Below are positions 9,063 to 18,983 of a DNA stretch of 64,000 bases, piece after piece; positions within the stretch are counted from its first letter, which is position 1, and each line of letters starts with the position of its first letter. The stretch lies in the NCBI RefSeq assembly GCF_927904885.1, contig NZ_CAKMNW010000008.1, forward strand, positions 49,524 to 113,523, read 5' to 3'. Both the position numbers and the translations under genes were made by a program. Origin of the DNA: Candidatus Nitrotoga sp. M5. GTDB lineage: Bacteria; Pseudomonadota; Gammaproteobacteria; Burkholderiales; Gallionellaceae. The notes under the pieces were generated by a model that worked only from the letters and a program-made list of their open reading frames with translations, was not told the DNA's origin and ran no database searches.

Positions 9063-11078
9063 TCACAGTGCAGCAATTCCTTCCTCCGTTGTCCTTAGCG
9101 GTAGCCAGACCGTGATGCAGGTGCCTTGACCCTCAGCACTTTCTACCGCCACCGCGCCTCCATGCAGCTCAGCAAGTCCCCTTACTATCGCCAAACCTAA
9201 TCCCGTCCCTTCGAATTCGCGCGCCAAACTGCTATCAATCTGGTTGAAAGGTGTGAACAGTCGTTCAAAATTTTCATGAGCGATGCCGATTCCGCTATCG
9301 GTGACGTTAATTTCAATGAAATCTGAAGTTTTGTTATCACTCCAGGGGAGACTCAGCCCCGCCCATCTACCGTTTAGCTGGCCGACTTGGGCACGCGACA
9401 CGCGGTGGGCACGCAGGGTGACATCACCGCCGCCTGGAGTAAACTTAACTGCATTAGAGAGCAGGTTATAAACAATTTGCTTGATTTTGTGCGTATCTGC
9501 CTGGATATCTCTCAACCCATCGGCGATATCCAAGTTGAGGTGAATGTGTTGGGCAGCAGCTTTCTCCCTGACCATAAATAGGCTGTTGGAAAATAGTAAA
9601 GCCAGATCGATCTGCTCCAGATGGAGGTTCATCTTGCCGGCTTCCACTTTTGATAGATCCAGGATATCGTTGATCAGAGCCAATTGATGTTGGCCGCTCT
9701 CAAAAATGTCACCTATATAGCCACGTTGCTCATCTGTCAGATCGCCCGTCAGACCATTCTTGAGCACCTCAGAAAAACCGATTATGGCGTTAAGTGGCGT
9801 TCTTAATTCGTGCGACATAGTAGACAAAAACTCCGATTTCATTCGGTTCGTCGCCTCCAATTCAACGTTCCTCTGCTGCACCTGCTCATACTTTTTCTGC
9901 TCTGCCTCTGCTTGCTTTCTGGCGGTCAAATCTCTTATCACCACAATATAAAGCTGCCCAATATTGAAATGAATTTCACGCGTTTTGAATTCCAGCGGAA
10001 AATTTGTGCCATTCTTGCGCACGCCCATCACTTCCCGGCTGACTCCAGGATCTGTGGGTTTATTCAACTGATGATGTCGTTCAAGAGAACTATTTCTCTG
10101 CTCTTGGCTTGGCTCTTGCGTCAGCAGACTCGCATTTTTACCAATGATCTCGTTTCCTTTGTAGCCAAAAATATACTCCGCGGCCGGGTTGAATATTTCG
10201 ATCACATCGCTTTCATTGATTGCAATGATGCCTTCATCCACGTTGTCCAGCACTGCACGGATATGCGCTTCGCTGTCACGTACTTGGCCGATAACCTTCA
10301 CCAAGTTATCGTGAATTTCCTTCATAGCTTTCATCAGTTGGCCAATTTCATTTGATGAGCTGACTTCGATTCGCTGTTTCAAATCTCCTGCGGCAACGCC
10401 TCGGGCAATCCTCACTACACTTTCCAGTGGCTGGGAAATAGCACGGACAAGCGTAAAGCCAATCCATACAGCTAGCCCCAGACCAATGATTGCTGTAGCA
10501 ATAAGAATGTTGCGAATAATATCGTAGCGATTCTGTACCACTTCATATTCCTGTTTGGAGACACTCAATTGCAGCTTGCCAAGTGCCTTGATTCCTTGCT
10601 CAAGGCGTTGATAGAGAGGCCGGATATTTTCCGTAAAAATTCTGCTCGCTTTCGTTATTTCGTTTGCCTGCAAAGCTTCTATTGCTGGATAAAGGCCTTG
10701 GTTAAAGAATTTTCTTCGGTCATAGTCAAATTTAGCCGCCAGTATTTTTTCTTCAGGTGTTAGATAGGTGACCATGTAGGCTTCCCATATCTTGTCGATC
10801 TCCGCGTTATTCCTATCAAGCTTTGCAATATTAATGCTAATTTCATCGGGCGTCGGCGTCTCCAGGCTGGTCTTTATTGCGATGCGGTTACGTAATATCA
10901 ACGATCCAATGTCCGTTAACTGATCGAGTGCAACGATGCGGTCCTCATAAACGGTTTTCAGGCTGTCTCTCGCTTTGCTCATTCCAAACAAAGAGACCGA
11001 TTCAACTCCTAACAGCATGACTGATATGGAAAAAATGGTAACGATTAAGCGCGATTTTATGGTCAAATCTTTAAACAT
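9063..11078 (-). CDS. HAMP-PAS sensor histidine kinase
   Basis: 671 residues. An N-terminal membrane helix (about 12-34) and a four-helix-bundle MCP-type sensory domain lead to a second membrane helix (about 187-208), a HAMP domain, a PAS domain (about 268-390, IIAINESDVIEIFNPAAEYIFGY), HisKA with H-box STMSHELRTPLNAIIGFSE, and HATPase_c with N-box (LLSNAVKFT), DSGIGI and GTGLGLAI. All kinase motifs are intact and there is no attached receiver. The periplasmic four-helix bundle suggests sensing of a small ligand; the signal cannot be read from sequence. Its likely partner is the REC-GGDEF-EAL protein encoded next on the same strand, about 365 nt downstream. Confidence 0.93.
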   Translation of the reverse strand: MFKDLTIKSRLIVTIFSISVMLLGVESVSLFGMSKARDSLKTVYEDRIVALDQLTDIGSLILRNRIAIKTSLETPTPDEISINIAKLDRNNAEIDKIWEAYMVTYLTPEEKILAAKFDYDRRKFFNQGLYPAIEALQANEITKASRIFTENIRPLYQRLEQGIKALGKLQLSVSKQEYEVVQNRYDIIRNILIATAIIGLGLAVWIGFTLVRAISQPLESVVRIARGVAAGDLKQRIEVSSSNEIGQLMKAMKEIHDNLVKVIGQVRDSEAHIRAVLDNVDEGIIAINESDVIEIFNPAAEYIFGYKGNEIIGKNASLLTQEPSQEQRNSSLERHHQLNKPTDPGVSREVMGVRKNGTNFPLEFKTREIHFNIGQLYIVVIRDLTARKQAEAEQKKYEQVQQRNVELEATNRMKSEFLSTMSHELRTPLNAIIGFSEVLKNGLTGDLTDEQRGYIGDIFESGQHQLALINDILDLSKVEAGKMNLHLEQIDLALLFSNSLFMVREKAAAQHIHLNLDIADGLRDIQADTHKIKQIVYNLLSNAVKFTPGGGDVTLRAHRVSRAQVGQLNGRWAGLSLPWSDNKTSDFIEINVTDSGIGIAHENFERLFTPFNQIDSSLAREFEGTGLGLAIVRGLAELHGGAVAVESAEGQGTCITVWLPLRTTEEGIAAL

Positions 11079-11312
11079 ATTAGTTAAGGTTACTGGTTTG
11101 TGTTGCGGCTAGGCCACTGTTAACCATCTAAATACACTGCTTTCCAATCACTATTAACTTGCTGCACAACCGTTTGAGCAACAGGCCAGACTCTGAATGA
11201 TTAATACATAAATAGTAAAGTAATCCCCGGCTTTGCAAGGGGGACTCACTAGGTATGACAGTGCGCTACGGCTTGCCAGAATTTACTGACATGACAAAAG
11301 GTTAGTGGAATC
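11079..11312. other. Intergenic; possible left end of the decayed IS200 element
   Basis: No gene. Around 11224-11241 is a ccccggctttgcaagggg hairpin, which could be the subterminal hairpin of the IS200-like element whose transposase remnant follows. Confidence 0.35.
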
Positions 11313-11739
11313 ATAAGAGCGTATCAGAGTCTTTGTCATACGAAGTAAAATTGCAAGTATCACGTAGAGCTTATACCTAAGGCACGAAAAAATATTTTCG
11401 GGCAATCTTCAAATATCTTGGTGAGGAATTTCGTGAGTTGGCGAAACAAAAGTGATGTCATATTGTGGAATGGCGCTTGATACTGGATCATGTGCATGTC
11501 TGCATCAATACTCCACAGAAACATCGGGTGTCGTACGTGATTGGTTATAAAAAGGCAAATTTGCGATATCGAATGCAAGACGATTCGCAGGCAAAACACG
11601 GGATTTATGGGAGAAAATTTTTAAGGAGCGAGGGTATTTCGTGACAACGACAGGATTTGAAGAAGAAATGGTCAGAGCGTGCGCCAGAAATTCAGATAAA
11701 AAAAGTGCGCAATACGACCAGCCGCAAATGGGAGTGTGA
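11313..11739 (+). pseudogene. IS200/IS605-family TnpA (Y1 transposase), decayed
   Basis: Three reading frames together give a full IS200-type TnpA: YQSLCHTK-NCKYHVELIPKARK, then FKYLGEEFRELAKQK, a stop, CHIVEWRLILDHVHVCINTP with the HUH metal motif (HVH), VSYVIGYKKANLRYRMQ, YGRKFLRSEGYFVTTTGFEEEM and ARNSDKKSAQYDQ. At least two frameshifts and one in-frame stop make it non-functional. Such enzymes move single-stranded DNA using subterminal hairpins; a 6-bp hairpin (acccct/aggggt) at 11769-11785 may be its right end. No accessory tnpB was seen. Confidence 0.85.
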
Positions 11740-11952
11740 GCTAGTGACTTTAGGCTCCCCACGATTCCACCCCTATGAGAGGGGTTCACAAAATAAAAGC
11801 CACTTCTAAAGCCCATAGCTCAGCCAGAGAATACTTGCTGGCACTGTGAAATTGTTACACTTTGCTCTGGGTGAACTTTAACTATTTTAGAAAAGCCCGT
11901 TATTAAATAGCCAACCTAAATCTACTGACCGCTGCACCACCAATTTTATTGA

Positions 11953-13239
11953 CTAACAGCCTTTGAATTGATAAACGAGCTGCCCGCCAACAAAGGTAAA
12001 ATGCACGCGACCCTGCAATTCCATGCCGATGAATGGCGTATTTTTCCCTTGGCTTTTCAATGCCGCAGATTCGACCTTCCAATACACTTCTGGATCGAAC
12101 ACGCATACATCGGCAGCGGCTCCGACAGACAGATGACCAGCGTCCAAACCTAATATAAGCGCAGGCTGGAGAGTTATCTTGGCGAGCCCATCGGAGAGTG
12201 CACGATGGCTCTGCCTCGCCCATTTGAGGGTCAGTGGAAGCAGCAATTCCAATCCAGTAGCACCTGCTTCGGCCTCAGCAAAAGGCAGTTGTTTGGCATC
12301 GTCGTCCACTGGAGTGTGATCAGAACAAATGGCGTCTATGGATCCGTCTAACAATCCGGAATGTAATGCATCACGGTCGCGTTGACTACGCAACGGTGGT
12401 ACCAGGTGACAATTGGCATCAAAAAATCCGATATCCATTTCGGACAGGTGTACATGATTGGCAGACACATCACAGGTAAGCGCCAATCCTTGTTGTTTGG
12501 CGGTACGCACCTGTGCCACTCCGCCTGCACTGGAGATCCGGCAGATATGCAACCGCACGCCGGTCTCATGCGCCAATTGCAGCATGGTGGACAGCGCAAT
12601 GGTTTCCGCACAGACGGGAATGGCGGGCAAGCCCAACCGTGTAGCAACTTCCCCGTCGTGAGCCACGCCGTCGCGTGTCAGGAAACTATCTTGTGGACGC
12701 AACCAAACACTGAAACCAAAGGTGGCGGCGTATTGCATTGCGCGCATCAATACACGAGTGTCAGTAAGAGTAGCATCGGCTTGACTGAAAGCTATGCAAC
12801 CGGCATCGGCCAATTCAGCCATCTCGGTAAGCTCCACACCTTTTAGCCCTCGGGTCAGCGCGCCCACAGGACGAACGCGCGCCTTATTCAATTCTCGAGC
12901 GCGATGCTTGAGCATCTCTACCAGCCCCGGTTCATCCAACGGCGGATCAGTGTCCGGCGGACATGCCAGTGTCGTGATGCCGCCGGCCACTGCTGCGTCC
13001 ATCTCGGATTCAAGCGTAGCCCTGTATTCGTAACCTGGCTCGCGCAGACGCGCGGCAAGATCAATCAAGCCGGGGGCAACCACAAGGCCTGTCGCATCAA
13101 TCACTTGTTGCGCCACAAAATCTTCTGGGGCACTGCCAACAGCAACCACTTTGCCTGCCGTGATAAATAAATCGCGGAGACCATCGATTTGATTTTTTGG
13201 ATCAATCAAATGTCCGTTCTTAATCTGGATGTTCATCAT
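11953..13239 (-). CDS. pyrX: Non-catalytic dihydroorotase-like subunit (PyrC'/PyrX)
   Basis: 428 residues of the dihydroorotase/amidohydrolase fold. The metal motif near residue 62, normally DxHxHLREPG, reads [10 protein letters not shown], so both zinc-binding His are replaced. Other parts are kept ([16 protein letters not shown]). In Pseudomonas-type organisms such inactive homologues assemble with PyrB to make active aspartate transcarbamylase, and that role is expected here. Its start overlaps the pyrB stop (ATG ATG A), as in those operons. A true dihydroorotase gene must lie elsewhere in the genome; none is in this window. Confidence 0.9.
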   Translation of the reverse strand: MMNIQIKNGHLIDPKNQIDGLRDLFITAGKVVAVGSAPEDFVAQQVIDATGLVVAPGLIDLAARLREPGYEYRATLESEMDAAVAGGITTLACPPDTDPPLDEPGLVEMLKHRARELNKARVRPVGALTRGLKGVELTEMAELADAGCIAFSQADATLTDTRVLMRAMQYAATFGFSVWLRPQDSFLTRDGVAHDGEVATRLGLPAIPVCAETIALSTMLQLAHETGVRLHICRISSAGGVAQVRTAKQQGLALTCDVSANHVHLSEMDIGFFDANCHLVPPLRSQRDRDALHSGLLDGSIDAICSDHTPVDDDAKQLPFAEAEAGATGLELLLPLTLKWARQSHRALSDGLAKITLQPALILGLDAGHLSVGAAADVCVFDPEVYWKVESAALKSQGKNTPFIGMELQGRVHFTFVGGQLVYQFKGC

Positions 13240-14189
13240 CCAACTCCCGCCAAAGTGCTCATCACCGCCATGCGAACCGCAATGCCAAAAGTAACTTGTG
13301 GCAAGATCACCGATTGTGTCCCATCTGCAACGCTGGAATCGATTTCAACACCACGATTCATCGGTCCCGGGTGCATCACTATTGCATCCGTTTTGGCAAG
13401 CACCAATTTTTCCCGAGTAAGACCATAGTATTTGAAATATTCTTGTGCACTGGGCAACACCGCGCCCTGCATTCGCTCATTCTGCAAACGCAACATCATC
13501 ACCACATCGACATCGCGTAATCCCTGCGTCATATCGTGGTATACCTGCACCCCAAGCTTGTCGGCACCGCTTGGCAACAAGGTCTTGGGGGCAATGACGC
13601 GAACTTCCGGCACACCTAAGGTGGTCAGGGCATGAATCTGAGAACGCGCCACGCGCGAATGCAGTATATCCCCAACGATCGCTACTCGCAGGTTATGAAA
13701 TTCTTTCTTGTAATGACGGATGGTGAACATGTCGAGCAGCGCTTGTGTCGGGTGTGCATGGCGCCCGTCACCGGCATTAATCACATGAATTTCCGGCGCA
13801 ACATGCTTGGCGATAAGGTGAGCTGCACCACTCTGCGAGTGGCGTACCACGAACATGTCAGCGTGCATGGCGCATAAATTATCGACAGTATCTAGCAAAG
13901 TTTCGCCTTTACTGGCAGAGGAAGAGCCAATGTTCAAATTGACCACATCGGCCGAAAGACGCTTGGCAGCAATCTCGAACGTAGTACGGGTGCGAGTGCT
14001 GCTTTCAAAAAAAATATTGAATATTGACTTGCCATGCAACAATGGAATTTTTTTTATATCGCGCCCTTCAGTCACACTCATAAAGGAAGCCGCTGTATCT
14101 AAAATACTTCGCAAGATAGGTGCTGGCAGCCCCTCAGTAGAGAGTAAGTGCTGCAGCTCACCATGTTTGTTGAGTTGTGGATTGTTCAT
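13236..14189 (-). CDS. pyrB: Aspartate carbamoyltransferase catalytic subunit
   Basis: 317 residues. Carbamoyl-phosphate binding motif [13 protein letters not shown], the RHSQSGAAH and HPTQALLDM segments, and [11 protein letters not shown] near the C-terminus are all present. It joins carbamoyl phosphate and aspartate in the second step of pyrimidine synthesis, in the cytoplasm. It is followed with overlap by the inactive dihydroorotase and preceded with overlap by ruvX, in an operon running algH-ruvX-pyrB-pyrX on the minus strand. No pyrR is present between ruvX and pyrB, unlike some relatives, and no pyrI was seen. Confidence 0.97.
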   Translation of the reverse strand: MNNPQLNKHGELQHLLSTEGLPAPILRSILDTAASFMSVTEGRDIKKIPLLHGKSIFNIFFESSTRTRTTFEIAAKRLSADVVNLNIGSSSASKGETLLDTVDNLCAMHADMFVVRHSQSGAAHLIAKHVAPEIHVINAGDGRHAHPTQALLDMFTIRHYKKEFHNLRVAIVGDILHSRVARSQIHALTTLGVPEVRVIAPKTLLPSGADKLGVQVYHDMTQGLRDVDVVMMLRLQNERMQGAVLPSAQEYFKYYGLTREKLVLAKTDAIVMHPGPMNRGVEIDSSVADGTQSVILPQVTFGIAVRMAVMSTLAGVG

Positions 14190-14644
14190 GCAATGTGTTC
14201 TATGGCGGGCTCATCAAAGTAAGCTTGCAAAATTTGTTGCGCCGCGACTTGGTCGAGCAGCGGCTTTTGCTTGATACCACGTATTCCCATCTCTGCCAGC
14301 TGAGAACTTGCGGAAGTAGAAGTATATCGTTCATCCACTAAAAGAGTGGGCAAATCAAAGCGCCCTTCGAGGCGCTGAGCGAAGCGGCGACATAAGCGGG
14401 TTAGTTCGTGGGGCGTACCATCATCATGACAGGGCAACCCCACTACCAGTGCAGATGGCTCCCATTCTCGAATGAGCTCAGCGATGGCAGCGAAACGATG
14501 CCCATTATGTTCGCCATGCAAGGTAGTTAATGGCCGTGCAGTTCCAGAAATCGAATTACCTACCGCCACACCTATGCGTTTAGTGCCAAAATCGAATCCC
14601 AGCAAAATACCGATTACTGAAATAGCAATGCCCTCGTCAGGCAT
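14186..14644 (-). CDS. ruvX: RuvX/YqgF putative Holliday junction resolvase
   Basis: The RNase H-like fold is marked by [34 protein letters not shown] and [14 protein letters not shown]. The family acts in rRNA 5' end processing and has been proposed as a resolvase. Several in-frame ATGs exist (14680, 14671, 14653, 14644); I give 14644 (MPDEGIAIS), which overlaps the algH stop and gives 152 residues, near the family length. Longer versions would overlap algH further. The stop overlaps the pyrB start. Confidence 0.9.
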   Translation of the reverse strand: MPDEGIAISVIGILLGFDFGTKRIGVAVGNSISGTARPLTTLHGEHNGHRFAAIAELIREWEPSALVVGLPCHDDGTPHELTRLCRRFAQRLEGRFDLPTLLVDERYTSTSASSQLAEMGIRGIKQKPLLDQVAAQQILQAYFDEPAIEHIA

Positions 14645-15197
14645 GTCCGGCATACTCTGAGAGTGATGCATAATCCACACCTAGCAACGCCATTGCGGCA
14701 GGCAAACGCTCCTCGGGAGGCAGCTCGAATAAAATATGCTCAGAGGCTGGCACAGTGAGCCAAGCGTTTTCTGTTAACTCATGCTCCAATTGTCCCGGCG
14801 CCCAACCGGAATAGCCCAAGGTCAGCAGCAAATTTTTGGGCTCTTGTCCTGCACCTACCGCTAACAGAATATCCCTGGAGGTGGTTAAGCCTAGATTGTC
14901 ATTGATGGTCAAAGTTGATTGCCATTGGCCTAGCGGTTTATGTAACACAAAACCCCGATCAGTTTGAACTGGTCCGCCAAAATACACTGGCATGTCACTT
15001 AACTCAAACGCGCCCATCGGAATTTTAGTTTGTTCGAACAACTCGCCAAGTGTGAGATTAGTCGGGCCGTTGACTATGATGCCCAATGCACCTTGTTCAT
15101 TATGTTCACAAATGTAAACAAGTGCCTTGGCAAAAGGCGAATCTACCATGGCTGGCATGGCGATGAGAAAATGATGCCTGAAATCAAGTTGCGACAT
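14637..15197 (-). CDS. algH: AlgH/YqgE family protein
   Basis: 186 residues, typical length. Family signatures: [36 protein letters not shown] at the N-terminus, [16 protein letters not shown], and [15 protein letters not shown]. The biochemical function is unknown although it was first linked to alginate regulation. It heads the algH-ruvX-pyrB-pyrX gene group, and its 3' end overlaps ruvX. Repeat copy 3 lies 38 nt upstream of the start, so the promoter must be in the short gap or inside the repeat. Confidence 0.93.
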   Translation of the reverse strand: MSQLDFRHHFLIAMPAMVDSPFAKALVYICEHNEQGALGIIVNGPTNLTLGELFEQTKIPMGAFELSDMPVYFGGPVQTDRGFVLHKPLGQWQSTLTINDNLGLTTSRDILLAVGAGQEPKNLLLTLGYSGWAPGQLEHELTENAWLTVPASEHILFELPPEERLPAAMALLGVDYASLSEYAGHA

Positions 15198-15235
15198 AGC
15201 TCTTATTGTAATCCATAAAGCGGCCTCTTATGTAA

Positions 15236-15409
15236 AGAGCTTCCAAAAATTCAAGTTTCTTAGCAAGACGAGGCACAAGCAAAAAATTTTAGCATGACAT
15301 ACTAGTTCATATGATAAGCAATAATTTTTTCGAATGACCTTGTATTGTGACGAAGCAAGGTAAGCTGGCAAAACGGATGCACGCTAAATGCGATATTTAG
15401 AGGCACCCT
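15236..15409. repeat. Dispersed inverted-end repeat, copy 3 (about 174 bp)
   Basis: Left end agcttccaaaaattcaagtt; right end gatatttagaggcaccctc. The core reads gaccttgtattgtgacgaag, more diverged than the others. It also shares the middle text aagacgaggcacaagcaaaaaatt with copy 5. It occupies the gap between metF and algH, directly upstream of algH. Confidence 0.75.
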
Positions 15410-15459
15410 CAAGAGATTCATATATCGCACGAAGACAGTAGCCCATTACTACAAGGCGG

Positions 15460-16293
15460 TCAAAATCCTAGGCGCTTCCATATTTCCAACGAAAACGCTG
15501 ACTGGTTCAGCGTATAGAAGTGGAGGCCAGGTGCACCTCCAGCGAGGAGACGTTCGCACATCTCAGTGACAACATCTAGTCCAAATGCCTTCACGGATTC
15601 GTTGTCATCGCCATAGCTTTCCAATATTTTGCGTATCGAGCGTGGAATTTCTGCGCCGCATGCATCTGAAAAACGCGCTAGCTGCGAAAATTTCATAATG
15701 GGCATTATGCCGGGCACTATGGGAACGCTAACACCCATCTTGCGACATTCCTCAACAAAACGGAAGTAGCCATCGGCATTATAAAAATATTGGGTGATGG
15801 CTGAATTTGCTCCGGCCATCACTTTGCGCTTAAAGTTCAACAGATCGTCGCGTGGCGATTTCGCTTGTGGATGGAATTCCGGATAGGCGGCCACCTCTAT
15901 ATGGAAGTATTCTCCTGTCTCGGCGCGGATAAATGATACCAACTCATTGGCATAGCGAAATTCACCTGAAGTGGCCATCCCTGAAGGCAAATCACCACGA
16001 AGCGCCACGATGCGATTGACCCCCATGTTTTTATAGGTGTGCAAAATCGCGCGGATATTCTCACGTGTAGATCCTATGCACGACAAATGAGGCGCGGCAT
16101 CATAGCCATCGGCCATGATCTGCTTCACCGTTTCCAAAGTGCGTTCACGCGTGGAACCGCCTGCACCAAAGGTAACAGAAAAGAATGCAGGCTTAAGTAC
16201 GGCCAAGCGCTTACATGTATCGGCGAGTTTGCTCGCACCTTCTTGCGTTTGTGGTGGAAAGAATTCAAAACTGAATGATTTAGAGTTTGTCAT
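15460..16293 (-). CDS. metF: Methylenetetrahydrofolate reductase
   Basis: 277 residues, normal for bacterial MetF. N-terminal FSFEFFPPQT carries the catalytic Glu of the family; PHLSCIGSTRENI, NRIVALRGDLP and GANSAITQYFYNADGYFRF are strongly conserved FAD and folate regions. It reduces 5,10-methylene-THF to 5-methyl-THF for methionine regeneration. Its start overlaps the upstream holin-like gene by 14 nt, so ahcY, the holin-like gene and metF form one operon under the SAH riboswitch. Confidence 0.97.
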   Translation of the reverse strand: MTNSKSFSFEFFPPQTQEGASKLADTCKRLAVLKPAFFSVTFGAGGSTRERTLETVKQIMADGYDAAPHLSCIGSTRENIRAILHTYKNMGVNRIVALRGDLPSGMATSGEFRYANELVSFIRAETGEYFHIEVAAYPEFHPQAKSPRDDLLNFKRKVMAGANSAITQYFYNADGYFRFVEECRKMGVSVPIVPGIMPIMKFSQLARFSDACGAEIPRSIRKILESYGDDNESVKAFGLDVVTEMCERLLAGGAPGLHFYTLNQSAFSLEIWKRLGF

Positions 16294-16663
16294 GATCGAT
16301 AATCACTGGCCCCTGCTGCGAAACATTTTGCCGCAGGGGCAGCGAGAGTAAGAAAGAGAAAACACTATATAACAAAGCACCCGTCACGCCTGTCCAAAAG
16401 CCGTTGACTTCGAAACCTTTCAATACCGAACCGGCAAACCAGAATAGCAAACCGTTAATGACAAGGATGAACAAGCCAAACGATAGCACTGTGACTGGCA
16501 AGGTAAGCAAAATCAGCAGGGGCCGCAAAAACGTATTAATGAGGCCCAGTAACAATGCAGCAATTAATGCGGAGATAAAACCCTCCACATTAATACCTGG
16601 CAACAGGTAAGCAACCGCCAGCAGTGCTAACGCATTGAAAAAACAGATCAGGATGAGTCGCAT
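16280..16663 (-). CDS. Phage-holin-4-like small membrane protein (YvlD type)
   Basis: 127 residues with four hydrophobic helices (about 2-22, 26-44, 50-76 and 86-110) and the family phrase LGLINTFLRPLLILLTLPVT. Proteins of this group are predicted inner-membrane proteins of unknown role despite the holin name. It sits between ahcY and metF and overlaps metF, an arrangement also seen in other betaproteobacteria, which suggests co-regulation rather than phage origin. Confidence 0.85.
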   Translation of the reverse strand: MRLILICFFNALALLAVAYLLPGINVEGFISALIAALLLGLINTFLRPLLILLTLPVTVLSFGLFILVINGLLFWFAGSVLKGFEVNGFWTGVTGALLYSVFSFLLSLPLRQNVSQQGPVIIDHDKL

Positions 16664-16707
16664 AAAGTGACTTTTGATGTTGCTTATGAGTGTGTGAAAC
16701 TCACACT

Positions 16708-18150
16708 TTAATAGCGATAATGATCCGGCTTGTAAGGACCTTCCTTAGGTACATCAATGTAAGCAGCTTGTTCGTCAGTCAGCACAGTCAATTCCGCGTT
16801 AAGTGTCTTCAATTGCAGCACCGCCACTTTTTCATCCAGATGCTTGGGCAAGGTGTACACACCGATCGGATATTTCCCAGAGCCTTTTTCTGCCTCGAGC
16901 CACAGCTCGATCTGAGCGATGGTCTGATTGGCAAATGAAGAACTCATCACGTAAGAAGGATGGCCCGTGCCGCAACCCAGATTCACCAATCGGCCTTCGG
17001 CCAGCAGAATAATGCGCTTGCTGGGTTGGCCGTCTGCTGCGGGGAAAATAATGTGATCAACTTGTGGCTTGATGTTCTCCCAAGTGTAAGCCTTAAGCGC
17101 GGCAACATCGATTTCATTGTCAAAATGGCCAATATTACACACGATGGCCTGATTTTTCATTTTTTTCATATGTTCAAGTGTAAACACATGATAGTTACCG
17201 GTGCAGGACACAAAAATATCGCCATGTTCAGCAGCATAGTCCATGGTAACGACACGATAACCTTCCATGGCAGCTTGCAGCGCGCAAATCGGATCAATTT
17301 CAGTTACCCAAACTTGGGCAGACAGTGCGCGCATTGCTTGTGCCGAACCTTTACCCACATCTCCGTAACCTGCAATAACAGCAATTTTTCCAGCAACCAT
17401 TACGTCGGTTGCACGTTTAATAGCATCTACCAGTGATTCCCGGCAACCGTACAGATTGTCGAACTTGGATTTGGTAACTGAATCGTTTACGTTAATAGCA
17501 GGGAATTTGAGTTCTTTGCGCGCATGCATCTGATACAGACGATGTACACCTGTTGTAGTTTCTTCCGTCACCCCTTTAACTGCCGCTAGGCGTTTGGAAT
17601 ACCAGCCAGGCTGTGAAGCAAGGCGCTTCTTAATAGCTGCAAACAAAAACGTTTCTTCTTCCGACGTGGGCTTGCTGATAAGCGAAGCATCTGTTTCAGC
17701 ACGCGCACCCAGATGCAACAATAAGGTTGCATCACCGCCATCATCCAGAATCATGTTTGCGTGATTGTCATTAGGCCAATCGAAGATGCGATGGGTGTAT
17801 TCCCAATAATCTTCAAGTGATTCACCTTTGATCGCAAATACCGGTGTGCCGCCCTCGGCTATAGCTGCCGCCGCATGATCCTGGGTGGAATATATATTAC
17901 AGGAAGCCCAGCGGACCTCTGCGCCCAAGGCTTTCAAGGTTTCAATCAGCACAGCAGTCTGGATGGTCATATGCAGCGAGCCGGCGATGCGTGCACCTCG
18001 CAGCGGCTGTGCGCTTGCATATTCTTCGCGAATCGCCATTAACCCTGGCATTTCAATTTCGGCAATGGCGATTTCCTTGCGCCCCCAAAGTGCAAGATTG
18101 ATGTCGGTAATTTTGTAGTCGGTAAATTCAGAGTTGGTAACGGCGTTCAT
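16708..18150 (-). CDS. ahcY: Adenosylhomocysteinase (SAH hydrolase)
   Basis: I chose ATG 18150, with GGAG nine bases upstream, giving 480 residues; a longer frame from 18165 would bury that ribosome site. Conserved segments: [29 protein letters not shown], the NAD-binding [25 protein letters not shown], and C-terminal KPDHYRY. It splits S-adenosylhomocysteine into adenosine and homocysteine using bound NAD, removing the inhibitor of methyltransferases. It is the first gene of an operon with the holin-like gene and metF and is preceded by an SAH riboswitch. Confidence 0.97.
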   Translation of the reverse strand: MNAVTNSEFTDYKITDINLALWGRKEIAIAEIEMPGLMAIREEYASAQPLRGARIAGSLHMTIQTAVLIETLKALGAEVRWASCNIYSTQDHAAAAIAEGGTPVFAIKGESLEDYWEYTHRIFDWPNDNHANMILDDGGDATLLLHLGARAETDASLISKPTSEEETFLFAAIKKRLASQPGWYSKRLAAVKGVTEETTTGVHRLYQMHARKELKFPAINVNDSVTKSKFDNLYGCRESLVDAIKRATDVMVAGKIAVIAGYGDVGKGSAQAMRALSAQVWVTEIDPICALQAAMEGYRVVTMDYAAEHGDIFVSCTGNYHVFTLEHMKKMKNQAIVCNIGHFDNEIDVAALKAYTWENIKPQVDHIIFPAADGQPSKRIILLAEGRLVNLGCGTGHPSYVMSSSFANQTIAQIELWLEAEKGSGKYPIGVYTLPKHLDEKVAVLQLKTLNAELTVLTDEQAAYIDVPKEGPYKPDHYRY

Positions 18151-18173
18151 ATTTTCTCCATTCAAGTTAATGA

Positions 18174-18253
18174 ATGAGCGCAGTTGCTACAGATACACTC
18201 CAACGTTCCGAGCCTGGCCTTGCCTCATGCAAGGTCGCAGCGCCCCTCGGAAT
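18174..18253 (-). promoter_or_regulatory. SAH riboswitch upstream of ahcY
   Basis: On the minus strand the leader reads ttccgaggggcgctgcgacc, a variable hairpin ccttgcatgaggcaagg, then ccaggctcggaa and, after a short gap, aactgcgctc. This fits the SAH riboswitch consensus (CCGAGG-GCGCUGC, CAGGCUCGG, and a pseudoknot strand near GCGCUC). P1 arms ttccgag and ctcggaa are perfectly complementary. Members are ON switches: high SAH raises ahcY expression. The ahcY ribosome site is 15-20 nt downstream. Confidence 0.92.
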
Positions 18254-18911
18254 TGGAGAAAGTAAAAATTGTTTGAAATAACAACTTGGAGTATTTTAAC
18301 ACAACCTCGGCGGCTGCTTACTACCCGAGAAATTTAGCAACCTTCAGAACAATCAGAAACGACTTTGCCCCTACATACTGCACCTCTATAATTAGGGTGC
18401 ATCTATAGAATCAAGCAACAAAGCTAGACCGCTTAGTGAAGCGCCGTTTTTAACTTTACAAAATAGTTACAACTGACTGTATTAGTAATATAATTAATTA
18501 TTTAAGCTTTCCGATATTGTCATAGAATCTAAAATTCAGAGAGGTCTTATTGACCCTGAAAATCTATAAGAGCAGCTAAGCAAGCGCAATGCTCCATATG
18601 TGGGATTTAAATAAGATAATCGGCTGAATCTATTCGCCGATCCGCTCGCGGAGACCGTCAAAAACCTATCAAAATTCTGATCGTCTGAAATCACACGAGT
18701 CATATTCACGAAACTGGTACTCGTAATTACCGATTCACGGGTGCATGGGCGAAGATTGATCACACGGGATGAAACACCTATCTTGGCAGCGAAAATGTTA
18801 ATGGTGGCATGACCAAGTGTTATGGGATAATTCGCGATCGCGCATGGTCGTCTAATCACCGGTTGGATTGAGACGGCCGTTACGGAACTCGCGGGTTACT
18901 ATGCCGATAAT
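18254..18911. other. Intergenic region, no gene recognised
   Basis: Between the riboswitch and the MOSC gene. AT-rich, with the ahcY promoter presumably near 18270-18310 (a ttaaaat box on the minus strand at about 18296-18302). A minus-strand frame at 18536-18859 has no motif and was not called. Confidence 0.4.
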
Positions 18912-18983
18912 GTGGTTGATGTAACTTCGGATTGTTACGATAAACGGAAGCCCGACTATTTAATTTCACACAGGATACTCTTA

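Noticed and set aside
18536..18859. Minus-strand frame of 107 aa between ahcY and MOSC
   Set aside because: No family resemblance, start context or compositional support.
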